Source: Candidatus Thiodiazotropha taylori (lineage in GTDB: Bacteria; Pseudomonadota; Gammaproteobacteria; Chromatiales; Chromatiaceae). Taken from it: a stretch of DNA of 10,012 bases. Shown one piece after another: positions 1 through 6,027 of the stretch; the first letter of the stretch is position 1; each line of letters opens with the position of its first letter. Location of the stretch: NCBI GenBank assembly GCA_019100305.1, contig JAHRHW010000136.1, positions 1 to 10,012 of the forward strand, written 5' to 3'. Made by a program: the position numbers and the translations under genes. The notes under the pieces are model-generated. The model was not told the DNA's origin. It ran no database searches and saw only the letters and a list, made by a program, of their open reading frames with translations.

Positions 1-910
1 GACCGGTGTTGGCAAAGAGATGTTCGCCCGGGCACTCCACAGCATCAGCTCCCGGGCAGAAAGAAACTTCATCGCCATCAACTGCGCCGCGATTCCTGAA
101 TCACTCATCGAATCGGAACTTTTCGGTGTGGAAAAAGGGGCCTACACCGGCGCACAGCACTCCCGGCCCGGACGCTTTGAACGCGCTCACGGGGGCACAC
201 TTTTCCTGGACGAAGTGGGAGAGCTTTCACCCGCCGCACAGGCCAAACTGTTGAGGGTTTTACAGGAGGGGGAGTTTGAACGAATTGGAGACAGTCGCAC
301 CCGCAAGGTGAATGTCAGACTGGTGGCTGCCACCAATGTGGATCTGCAGCAGGCCGTCGATGCGGGCAAATTCCGTGCGGACCTCTATTACCGACTCAAC
401 ATCTTTCCAATTCTGATCCCCGCGTTACGCGAACGGGAAGGCGATATACCTGCCCTGGTCAATCGCTTTCTGGAGAAGTACACCGCACTGCATGGCAAAC
501 GCACCCCCGGCATCACCGAGCGGGCACTCAGCGCTCTGAGAAACTACAACTGGCCTGGCAACATCCGTGAACTGGAAAACATCATCGAGCGAGGCGTGAT
601 CATCACGGCCAATGACACACACATCGACCTACCAAACCTTTTCCCGGAACTCAGCGTCGAACCCACGGTCAAGGCACAAACTCAAATCGCCATCCTGGCG
701 GAACCACCGAACCCTCAGACAAACGACCATTCACTCGATCGAATGCTTGATCAGATACTGGATCAGAACATTCCACTTGGAACAGTGGAAAACAGACTCC
801 TCGACCGAGCCGTCGAGCGGGCCAGAGGCAACCTCGCTTCCGCAGGAAGAATGCTGGGTTTAACCAGACCCCAGATGGCCTATCGGTTAAAAAAATACAG
901 CACCCCCTAG
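1..910 (+). CDS. Sigma-54-dependent transcriptional activator, 5' end cut by window edge
   Basis: This is the AAA+ and DNA-binding part of a bacterial enhancer-binding protein, which uses ATP to remodel sigma-54 RNA polymerase. The reading frame is already open at base 2 and begins inside the Walker A loop (TGVGKE), so the gene starts upstream and the ATG at 20 is internal. Visible signatures are the sigma-54 contact loop as GAYTGA (137-154, a Phe-to-Tyr variant of GAFTGA), Walker B LFLDE (200-214), the FRADLYYRLN arginine-finger region (about 374-403), and the WPGNIRELEN segment (about 551-580). A FIS-type helix-turn-helix closes the protein (GNLASAGRMLGLTRPQMAYRLKK, about 826-894). The sensory N-terminal domain lies outside the window, so the signal cannot be named. 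The NifA/FhlA-like tail LTRPQMAYRLKK is suggestive only. The stop TAG lies inside the palindrome CCCCTAGGGG (904-913). Family assignment is secure; target genes are unknown. Confidence 0.96.
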   Translation, partial: TGVGKEMFARALHSISSRAERNFIAINCAAIPESLIESELFGVEKGAYTGAQHSRPGRFERAHGGTLFLDEVGELSPAAQAKLLRVLQEGEFERIGDSRTRKVNVRLVAATNVDLQQAVDAGKFRADLYYRLNIFPILIPALREREGDIPALVNRFLEKYTALHGKRTPGITERALSALRNYNWPGNIRELENIIERGVIITANDTHIDLPNLFPELSVEPTVKAQTQIAILAEPPNPQTNDHSLDRMLDQILDQNIPLGTVENRLLDRAVERARGNLASAGRMLGLTRPQMAYRLKKYSTP

Positions 911-993
911 GGGTTGGTTGTTAAGGCAAATCCCACCCCCTTTAGAGCTGAACCATGCAACTTGTGTACAGGCGTATCTGAATGTAACAAATG

Positions 994-1008
994 TTGCAGA
1001 TCCTGCAA
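994..1008. promoter_or_regulatory. Short dyad TTGCAG-N3-CTGCAA upstream of the DUF2892 gene
   Basis: The arms TTGCAG (994-999) and CTGCAA (1003-1008) are perfect complements separated by ATC, about 72 bp before the ATG at 1081. It could be an operator half-pair for the small membrane protein gene. No regulator is evident. A six-base dyad can occur by chance, so support is weak. Confidence 0.22.
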
Positions 1009-1080
1009 ACTGCGCATGGATAAACTGCCTATCGTCGGCAATCGGGTCGCACGTAGTTAACCAAGCAGGAGTTCTTAACC

Positions 1081-1287
1081 ATGTCTGTAGAGCGCATCAC
1101 TTTTACAATTGTTGGTATTCTGATCATGGCAACCGTAGGCGGCTATCTCGCCACACAGAGTATGTTTTTTCTGTATGCCTCAATTTTTGTCGGTTTTATG
1201 CTTTTCCAGGCACCGTTCACCAAGTTCTGCCCACTACCATTGCTGTTGAAAATGATGGGAGTCAAGACGGGGAGCATTTTTGGCTGA
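1081..1287 (+). CDS. Small inner-membrane protein, YgaP-like/DUF2892 type
   Basis: This is a 68-residue protein by the ORF count. It has two hydrophobic segments, about residues 6-22 (ITFTIVGILIMATVGGY) and 26-43 (SMFFLYASIFVGFMLFQA), followed by FTKFCPLPLLLKMMGVK. That layout, two membrane spans and then a T-x-x-CP motif near the end, is typical of the DUF2892/YgaP transmembrane family. The family is often found beside or fused to rhodanese domains in sulfur or redox metabolism; no rhodanese is fused here. The single cysteine sits in the FCP motif. The start is supported by AGGAG at 1067-1071, nine bases before the ATG. The gene stands alone: 170 bp separate it from the activator and over 220 bp from the next gene. 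An inverted-repeat structure follows the stop by eight bases. The family call is fairly secure; its biochemical role is not established. Confidence 0.82.
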   Translation: MSVERITFTIVGILIMATVGGYLATQSMFFLYASIFVGFMLFQAPFTKFCPLPLLLKMMGVKTGSIFG

Positions 1288-1294
1288 CTTGCCA

Positions 1295-1334
1295 ATCCAT
1301 TGAATCAATGGATACTCGCACATCCATTGATTCA
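1295..1334 (+). terminator. Overlapping alternative stem-loops after the DUF2892 gene
   Basis: TGAATCAATGGAT (1301-1313) and ATCCATTGATTCA (1322-1334) are perfect 13-bp complements around an 8-nt loop. A third segment, ATCCATTGA (1295-1303), is also a perfect complement of TCAATGGAT (1305-1313). Two mutually exclusive hairpins are therefore possible. The 13-bp stem is AT-rich and followed by TCCTTTC rather than a clean U-run, so it is either a weak terminator or a transcript-end stabiliser. Confidence 0.45.
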
Positions 1335-1495
1335 TCCTTTCAAATCAATTACGTAAAAAGAGAGTCAACAGAACCTCTGCCACTCCTTCAGAACATATCG
1401 ATGATGGATCATTCAACTCAGCGTCCAAGTTCATGCCTTACGTTACAATTCCAGAATTTCTCAACACCAAGAAAAACGATTAGACTTAAGGACTC

Positions 1496-1519
1496 ATGAC
1501 AACCTGTGTACATCAATGA
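1496..1519 (+). CDS. Possible 7-codon leader peptide overlapping the DUF599 start
   Basis: An ATG at 1496 opens a seven-codon frame (M-T-T-C-V-H-Q) whose TGA at 1517-1519 overlaps the ATG of the next gene (1516-1518) as ATGA. The nearest Shine-Dalgarno-like sequence, AAGGA at 1488-1492, sits three bases before this ATG. It is too far, 23 bases, to serve the ATG at 1516 directly. This arrangement could let ribosomes terminating at 1519 restart on the DUF599 gene. The short SD spacing and the tiny size make it tentative. Confidence 0.25.
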   Translation: MTTCVHQ

Positions 1520-2208
1520 TACCCATACTCGACATAAGTGCACTGCTATGGTTTCTGATCTGCTGGATCGGGTATACCCGGTTTGCAGACCTTCGTGCGC
1601 GCGACAAACTGACACTGATGAGCGCCATGCACGGTTACCGAAGACAGTGGATGCGTCAGATGATGCATCGGGATGTTCGCATTGTGGATTCCAATATTGT
1701 GATGATTCTCGCCCGAAGCGCCACCTTCCTCGCCTCCACGACAATCTTCATACTCGCCGGAGTGATTGCGGTGATGGGCACCATGGATACTGCCATGGAG
1801 GTAGTGGGTGATCTGCGTTATGCGATAAAGAGCAGCCGCGAGGTATGGGAGCTGAAGATGCTGGGACTGCTGCTTGTCTTTATCTATGCTTTCTTTAAAT
1901 TCACCTGGTCGATGCGCCACTTCAACTACCTCTCCACCATAATCGGCGCCGCACCCATGAGCCATGAGCTACCAGCCTGGAGTGACAGCTTTGCAGAACG
2001 TGCCGCCAAGGTCAGTTCCAAGGCCTCCAACACTTTCAACCGGGGACTCAGGGCCTACTATTTCGGTTTGGCCTTCCTAAGCTGGTTTCTCCATCCCCTG
2101 CTGTTTATTCTCGCTACCACTCTGGTGGTGGGCGTACTCTATCGCCGCGAATTCAAATCAGGTATGTTAAAAGAGCTTGGTGATCCGGATGATTTCACCA
2201 GCCATTAG
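1516..2208 (+). CDS. DUF599 family multi-pass membrane protein
   Basis: This is a 230-residue integral membrane protein. Hydrophobic spans lie at roughly residues 4-20 (ILDISALLWFLICWIGY), 66-88 (around ATFLASTTIFILAGVIAVMG), 113-128 (MLGLLLVFIYAFFKF), and 186-211 (FGLAFLSWFLHPLLFILATT and following). Between spans one and two is a basic, Met-rich stretch (RRQWMRQMMHRDVRIVDSNIV), and after span three comes FTWSMRHFNYLSTIIGA. The four-span plan with an R-x-W-M motif, a D-x-N pair and the S-x-R-x-F-N-Y segment matches DUF599 proteins. Their function is unknown to me. The length is normal for the family, and the C-terminus is cytoplasmic-looking and acidic. ATG 1516 is the first plausible in-frame start but has no close Shine-Dalgarno; see the leader peptide. 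It may be co-transcribed with the peptidase gene 178 bp downstream, but no promoter evidence decides this. Confidence 0.85.
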   Translation: MIPILDISALLWFLICWIGYTRFADLRARDKLTLMSAMHGYRRQWMRQMMHRDVRIVDSNIVMILARSATFLASTTIFILAGVIAVMGTMDTAMEVVGDLRYAIKSSREVWELKMLGLLLVFIYAFFKFTWSMRHFNYLSTIIGAAPMSHELPAWSDSFAERAAKVSSKASNTFNRGLRAYYFGLAFLSWFLHPLLFILATTLVVGVLYRREFKSGMLKELGDPDDFTSH

Positions 2209-2386
2209 CTTCTACAGCAACCGTACAAACAGACTCCCCAATCGCTTCTTTACCTAGGGCCTGTTAACACTAATCCAATCAGATAATCACTTCACATGCG
2301 GCGACAGCCGGACAATCCAAAGTTAAGGATTATCCAAAACCGGCCGATACCCCCAGCGATACAGCAACGGATCCCAGAGCATTGAC

Positions 2387-3796
2387 ATGGAAGTAATATC
2401 ACTCCGCAGACAATTGATCGCATTTGCCATCAACCTCAGAACCGGATTGAAGCTAGCCAGCAATCAACAGCTGACACGAGAAAACTTCATCTACTCCATA
2501 GACCAGATACTCTGGCTTTTCGCACTGATCTTCTGCCTCGAGATCAGTGTCAGTTATCTGATCGCAGAAAAACCAGTAACTTTCTCCAGCTATGGACTCA
2601 ACCATCTGGCTGCCATCTACCTGTTTGATCTATTGGTTCTTTTGGCGATGTCCCGACTTGCCCAAGCCAACACCTCTGATACAGCTAAACTGTTACTCGC
2701 CTACCTGGCATCGATGCCACTGTTCATTATTGTTTTTCAAACCCTGATCATGCCAACATACCCCTATTACGACCGACCGCAGAGCAGCTTTCTTGTGCTG
2801 CTGCTACTGTTGGCCTGGCATCTCTATATCCTCTTGCGATTGATGCGGATCGTACTCTCTCTATCGCTCAGAAAATCGTTCTATCTTGCTGTAACCGCCT
2901 TCCTGCTCTCTCTGTCAAGTAGCCTGTTTCTTCCCTATTCACAACTCTGGTACAGCGACGAACCACCACAGAGTGACAACCTCTACGACAAGCTGTACAA
3001 ACTGAGCATAGAAGATCTTTTCTATGACCAGTATCCTATGGTGGATAAAGCACTCAATAGTCTTGCTTCGCAACGCCCCGGAATCACCGATCTCTATCTG
3101 GTCACAGTAGCCGGGTATGGCCTGGAAAATGTTTTTCTCAATGAAGTTGAGTATGTACGTGACCTGTTCGATCGGCGTTTCGATACAAGCGGACGGTCGA
3201 TGTCACTGGTGAATAACATCGATACTCTATCCCGTTACCCTCTTGCCAACCGCCACAATCTATCCGACAGCCTGTCGGTCATTGGCGAAATCATGGATAC
3301 CGAAGAGGATGTACTGTTCCTGTTCATGACCTCTCACGGCAGTAAGGATCCCAAATTTTCAGTTAGTTTTGGCCCCGTACCCTTGGAAGACATAACGCCA
3401 CTGCAACTACGACAGGCTCTTGATAAATCCGGTATTCTTTGGCGGGTCATCGTCGTATCCAGTTGTTATTCAGGTGGCTTCATCGAACCTCTCCGAACAC
3501 CCCACACATTGATCATCACAGCAGCTGACGTTGATCGGCAATCTTTCGGCTGCGGTGTCAAAAGTGAGTTTACAGACTTTGGCACCGCCTACTTCAAACA
3601 CGCTTTGCATCAGCAACCCGATTTCATTGAAGCGTACGAAATTGCAGCACAGTGGATAGAGGAGAAAGAGCGTAGAGAACAGCGCAAGCGCTCACTGCCA
3701 CAACGTTTCGTGGGTGATGAAATCCGCGACAAGCTTATCCAGCTTGGAGGGGCGAGCAATAACGAGTCCCTGACCTATCGGCATATCGATCGATAG
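2387..3796 (+). CDS. Membrane-anchored C13 (legumain/caspase-like) cysteine peptidase
   Basis: The 469-residue protein has two parts. Residues 1-190 form a membrane domain with about five spans (roughly 39-60, 71-90, 101-122, 134-160, 164-185). Residues about 210-440 form a clan CD cysteine peptidase fold. The catalytic His is His317 in FMTSHGS and the nucleophile is Cys360 in VVSSCYSGGF. Both follow hydrophobic strands, and the 43-residue spacing suits C13 peptidases such as legumain and the GPI8 transamidase subunit. The upstream strand LYLVTVAGYG and the downstream strand TLIITAADVDRQSFGCG also fit the fold. With an odd number of spans the catalytic domain would lie opposite the N-terminus, probably in the periplasm (inference). 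Substrates are unknown. The Shine-Dalgarno before ATG 2387 is weak (CAGAG at about 2375), so the start is less certain than the family. Confidence 0.9.
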   Translation: MEVISLRRQLIAFAINLRTGLKLASNQQLTRENFIYSIDQILWLFALIFCLEISVSYLIAEKPVTFSSYGLNHLAAIYLFDLLVLLAMSRLAQANTSDTAKLLLAYLASMPLFIIVFQTLIMPTYPYYDRPQSSFLVLLLLLAWHLYILLRLMRIVLSLSLRKSFYLAVTAFLLSLSSSLFLPYSQLWYSDEPPQSDNLYDKLYKLSIEDLFYDQYPMVDKALNSLASQRPGITDLYLVTVAGYGLENVFLNEVEYVRDLFDRRFDTSGRSMSLVNNIDTLSRYPLANRHNLSDSLSVIGEIMDTEEDVLFLFMTSHGSKDPKFSVSFGPVPLEDITPLQLRQALDKSGILWRVIVVSSCYSGGFIEPLRTPHTLIITAADVDRQSFGCGVKSEFTDFGTAYFKHALHQQPDFIEAYEIAAQWIEEKERREQRKRSLPQRFVGDEIRDKLIQLGGASNNESLTYRHIDR

Positions 3797-3813
3797 CTGC
3801 GTTTCACACCAAG

Positions 3814-3849
3814 CCAGACCCCAGACATGCAGAACAGTCTGGGGTCTGG
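3814..3849. terminator. Perfect 13-bp stem-loop between convergent genes
   Basis: CCAGACCCCAGAC (3814-3826) is the exact reverse complement of GTCTGGGGTCTGG (3837-3849), with a 10-nt loop. It lies 17 bases after the peptidase stop and 40 bases beyond the stop of the convergent 106-residue gene, so it could end transcription from both sides. There is no U-run on either strand, which is unusual for an intrinsic terminator. A REP-like palindrome is the alternative. Confidence 0.55.
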
Positions 3850-3889
3850 GAAGATCAAACCACATCATCTGCCGGGCAACTCAGTAAAA

Positions 3890-4210
3890 TCAAGCTACGG
3901 CAGATACCGTCGAACCGCTGGCTTCATGAAGAATCGGCGAGCCAAGCTCTGCAAATGAAAAGAGTTTGAAAGTTCGCTCTCCATTGTAATCCAGTACACG
4001 CAGGTCATCGCTTTCGTGCAGGTCATTGGCGACCACATTGAAGTGACCACCATAACGCAGCTTGGCCAGATCATAGGGCACCTCATAGGCAATAAACTTT
4101 TCGATACCCTTGATGGCGAGCTTCTCCAGGATCAGTGCATCTTCGATGGAAGTGTGAGATGTGAGTATCATCAGCGGACCGCTTCCAGTGATCAGCATAA
4201 AGGTTTTCAT
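3890..4210 (-). CDS. Conserved-looking 106-residue cytoplasmic protein, function unknown
   Basis: I do not recognise this family with confidence. The protein begins MKTFMLITGSGPLMILTSHTS and continues with alternating short hydrophobic strands and charged helices (ILEKLAIKGIEKFIAYEVP, LAKLRYGGHFNVVANDL). A DDLRVLDYNGERTFKLFSF segment follows. There is no signal peptide, membrane span or cysteine, so a small soluble alpha/beta protein is likely. The start is well supported by GGAGGT (complement of 4215-4220), four bases before the ATG. The last eight or so residues (SGSTVSAVA) look unstructured. It is transcribed alone and convergently to the peptidase gene. About 100 bp upstream is a dyad (4312-4342) that could be its operator. 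That this is a real gene is likely; nothing in the sequence reveals its job. Confidence 0.8.
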   Translation of the reverse strand: MKTFMLITGSGPLMILTSHTSIEDALILEKLAIKGIEKFIAYEVPYDLAKLRYGGHFNVVANDLHESDDLRVLDYNGERTFKLFSFAELGSPILHEASGSTVSAVA

Positions 4211-4579
4211 GGCTACCTCCCTCCCGTGGGATTATGGATTGAAGGTTTGCATCGTCACCTCTTTCAATTTTAGCTCATCCATTAGTATTGAATTTGGGTT
4301 ATGAGCTTCAGGGTTCGATAAATCATATAAGAAGATCGAACCACAACCGAGTACCACACTGATTTCCAATGGGATTTTCACAATAAACCTCAAGCTTAAG
4401 GAAATACCCGGCATGCATTGAAAAAGTCAATCCTGAACAGTAGCCATATGCTTTTTCTCAATAAATCAAACTTAAATATCCAGCTCACAGAAAATCACAG
4501 ATTCGAACCACTTACACCCTAGAACAGGCATCGAAGGGGCTCGAACAAAGCCGGCTAAGTCAAACAGGAACAACTTAAG
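4211..4579. other. Gene-poor stretch upstream of the 106-residue gene
   Basis: I see no convincing gene here on either strand. A 60-codon minus frame (4232-4414) lacks a Shine-Dalgarno site and resembles no family. The stretch contains the upstream region of the 3890-4210 gene, including the GGTTCGAT dyad at 4312-4342. A GGTTCGAATC-like string on the minus strand near 4500-4515 superficially resembles a tRNA T-arm, but its flanks do not pair. Confidence 0.6.
4312..4342. promoter_or_regulatory. Dyad GGTTCGAT-N15-ATCGAACC
   Basis: GGTTCGAT (4312-4319) and ATCGAACC (4335-4342) are perfect 8-bp complements around a 15-bp AT-rich spacer. The dyad lies about 100 bp upstream of the minus-strand ATG at 4210, a reasonable operator position. 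It could instead form an RNA stem in the 5' untranslated region. No cognate regulator is identified. Confidence 0.35.
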
Positions 4580-4714
4580 TTACGGATTCTGATCTTCATC
4601 ATCTGTCAAATTATCCCTAGATGAAGACTCATGGCTGTTACCAGCCAGGAATAGTGCCGCTACGCCAAGAACAAGCAGAATGATCAACGATATGGCGATC
4701 AGAATATTGCTCAT
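4580..4714 (-). CDS. 44-residue single-span membrane protein
   Basis: A short frame on the minus strand encodes 44 residues. It starts MSNILIAISLIILLVLGVAA and continues LFLAGN, giving one strong membrane span at about residues 4-25. A short acidic, polar tail follows (around residues 27-44: HESSSRDNLTDDEDQNP). This organisation, a short N-terminus, one span and an acidic soluble tail, is typical of real small membrane proteins rather than of random frames. An AGGGA purine run (complement of about 4724-4728) lies some nine bases before the ATG. A TATAAT hexamer reading the same way is found at 4784-4779, though without a good -35. No cysteines or metal motifs are present. It resembles small accessory subunits of membrane complexes in shape only. 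I cannot assign a family. Confidence 0.6.
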   Translation of the reverse strand: MSNILIAISLIILLVLGVAALFLAGNSHESSSRDNLTDDEDQNP

Positions 4715-4901
4715 AATCAGTACTTCCCTAACAATACTATAAACTGCTGTTGCAGACTCATTGATATCAACCGGACTGATTATACTCTTAGTCCATTACA
4801 TATTCTCGAATGCACATAGCAGTGACGTCCGAGCAGCTGATTTCTCCATTCCACCAGACAAACCCTGCGAACCCTGCGGTTACGCTTCGCCTACAACCAC
4901 A

Positions 4902-4952
4902 GCCGGCACCATACCCTGACATAAACAGGCCTCAAACCGGTATGGCACCGGC
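4902..4952 (-). terminator. Imperfect stem-loop downstream of the exported protein gene
   Basis: GCCGG-CA-CCATACC (4902-4915) pairs with GGTATGG-CA-CCGGC (4939-4952): 5 bp, a 2-nt internal mismatch, then 7 bp, around a 23-nt loop. It begins 15 bases beyond the minus-strand stop at 4967, where a transcript end is expected. It lacks a U-run, so a degenerate intergenic repeat is the alternative. The tandem AACCCTGCG pair (4861-4869, 4870-4878) lies next to it. Confidence 0.35.
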
Positions 4953-4966
4953 AAAGCAACTCACCG

Positions 4967-5710
4967 TTACCGATTCACCTGGCCTGGCAGACTCAGATCG
5001 CCAGAGGCCAGATCCATGACATCGACAACACAAAGCAGAGGCGCATGCAAACTCTGGTGGACACGCAATCCTGCCGTGACACCATCAAAATTAGCCGCTT
5101 CAACGACACCGATGTCGGCAAAAGGTACCCGAACCTCGACACTCTCGCCATTGAAGGTGGGATCCCAGCCGGGGCTGTCGATCAAGATAGGCAAACCAGG
5201 CCAGGTACTGGGTAATCGTGGATTCGTACCTTTCGCTATATCGACTACGCCCAGCGCACCCTCGCCACAACGCTCATTGGGTTGCAACACCACCCAGTGA
5301 CTGTGCCATACATCCCCGTCATTCTTCACATCACCATCACCGTTCTCATCAAACAGAGGTGTATCATCGAAATCGGGATGTGAGGTTACCGCCAGCGCCA
5401 GGATACCGGCATTGGATTCGAAGCCCACACTATAGCTATCGATCGAGGTTGGCCAGACGTAGGAAAACACGTGACTGCCTGCAAGTTGACCTGTGGCAGT
5501 CGGCTTGCTGGAACCCGCTTTTGCTGAAACAGCCATATGAAATAAGGCTGTGTTGCCCTCACTACTGAGCTTCGTATGAATGATGTCGAACGGCGCCAGT
5601 TTCGCATTACCCTTTTCCGCCTTGATACCACCTTGGTGCTCCTGGTGAGCACAAGCCGGCAATGAGAGGGAGATCAGTGTCAATACTGAGATCAATGAGT
5701 CAGCCTGCAT
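4967..5710 (-). CDS. Exported protein of unknown function with a Ca-loop-like motif
   Basis: This 247-residue protein starts with a hydrophobic leader (LISVLTLISLSLPACA, residues 6-21), then HQEHQGG. Cleavage after Ala-Cys-Ala is plausible. Pro before Ala-Cys argues against a lipobox. The leader has no basic residue at its start, so export is probable rather than certain. The mature part is beta-rich and acidic, with DENGDGDVKNDGD at residues 121-133, which resembles Asp/Asn-rich calcium-binding loops. WHSHW follows at 135-139 and may bind metal. Cysteines are few. I do not recognise the family. ATG 5710 is preferred over the GTG at 5713 because GGAGG lies at a better spacing from it. The start overlaps the stop of the upstream thioredoxin-like gene (TGATG), so the two are translationally coupled and probably work together. 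Confidence 0.82.
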   Translation of the reverse strand: MQADSLISVLTLISLSLPACAHQEHQGGIKAEKGNAKLAPFDIIHTKLSSEGNTALFHMAVSAKAGSSKPTATGQLAGSHVFSYVWPTSIDSYSVGFESNAGILALAVTSHPDFDDTPLFDENGDGDVKNDGDVWHSHWVVLQPNERCGEGALGVVDIAKGTNPRLPSTWPGLPILIDSPGWDPTFNGESVEVRVPFADIGVVEAANFDGVTAGLRVHQSLHAPLLCVVDVMDLASGDLSLPGQVNR

Positions 5711-5952
5711 CACGCACCTCCTTTCACATCCGCCAACGAGGCACCGAAATTGATGTGGAAGGACGCCCCGTCAAGCAGCAGAGCTGGAACCGACTGGATT
5801 CCGGCTTGCTCCGCTTCGGCAATTCGCTCCGGGTTTTCACCGAGATGCACGATCTCCACTTCGTAACGCCGGCTGTCCAATGCATCAATAACCTGGTGTT
5901 CCGCAGCGACACAGACAGGGCAACCCGCATGGAAAAAAACAGCTTTGTTCAT
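5710..5952 (-). CDS. Small thioredoxin-fold protein with CPVC active site
   Basis: This 80-residue thioredoxin/glutaredoxin-like protein begins MNKAVFFHAGCPVCVAAEH. The redox motif is Cys11-Pro-Val-Cys14, directly after the first strand. A cis-proline-like segment (SVPALLL, Pro56) faces it, and GASFHINFG follows. It is shorter than classical thioredoxin (about 105 residues) and close to the small glutaredoxin/NrdH size. There is no signal peptide, so it should act in the cytoplasm as a disulfide reductant or redox relay. The start has GAGG about eight bases upstream. It is divergent from the marR gene across 110 bp containing palindromic operators, and its stop overlaps the start of the exported protein gene. 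MarR control is therefore likely. The physiological substrate is unknown. Confidence 0.88.
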   Translation of the reverse strand: MNKAVFFHAGCPVCVAAEHQVIDALDSRRYEVEIVHLGENPERIAEAEQAGIQSVPALLLDGASFHINFGASLADVKGGA

Positions 5953-5981
5953 AAGTTTGTCCTCATATAATTTGAAATTGT

Positions 5982-6000
5982 TAGTATCGACTCGATACTA
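5982..6000. promoter_or_regulatory. Perfect 19-bp palindrome, probable MarR operator O1
   Basis: TAGTATCGA (5982-5990), a central C, and TCGATACTA (5992-6000) form a perfect 9+1+9 palindrome. This is the size and symmetry expected for a dimeric MarR-type winged-helix repressor. It lies 30 bp before the thioredoxin-like gene, where a bound repressor would block that promoter or early elongation. Confidence 0.75.
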
Positions 6001-6027
6001 TTATCAAGCTAGCAGAGTAGATCGGTC

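Noticed and set aside
983..997. Sigma-54 promoter-like TGTAAC-N5-TTGC upstream of the DUF2892 gene
   Set aside because: Spacing is right, but the essential -24 GG is GT and the following C is A. It is also 84 bp from the ATG, so it is not credible without a mapped start.
4232..4414. 60-codon minus-strand frame upstream of the 106-residue gene
   Set aside because: No Shine-Dalgarno and no recognisable composition or motif, and a probable operator dyad lies inside it.
4490..4530. tRNA T-arm-like GGTTCGAATC on the minus strand
   Set aside because: The flanking five bases on each side pair only through wobbles and a mismatch, and no acceptor or anticodon stem can be built around it.
4763..4772. 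TTGATATCAA as an FNR/Anr box
   Set aside because: FNR sites need TTGAT-N4-ATCAA; here the halves are fused with no spacer.
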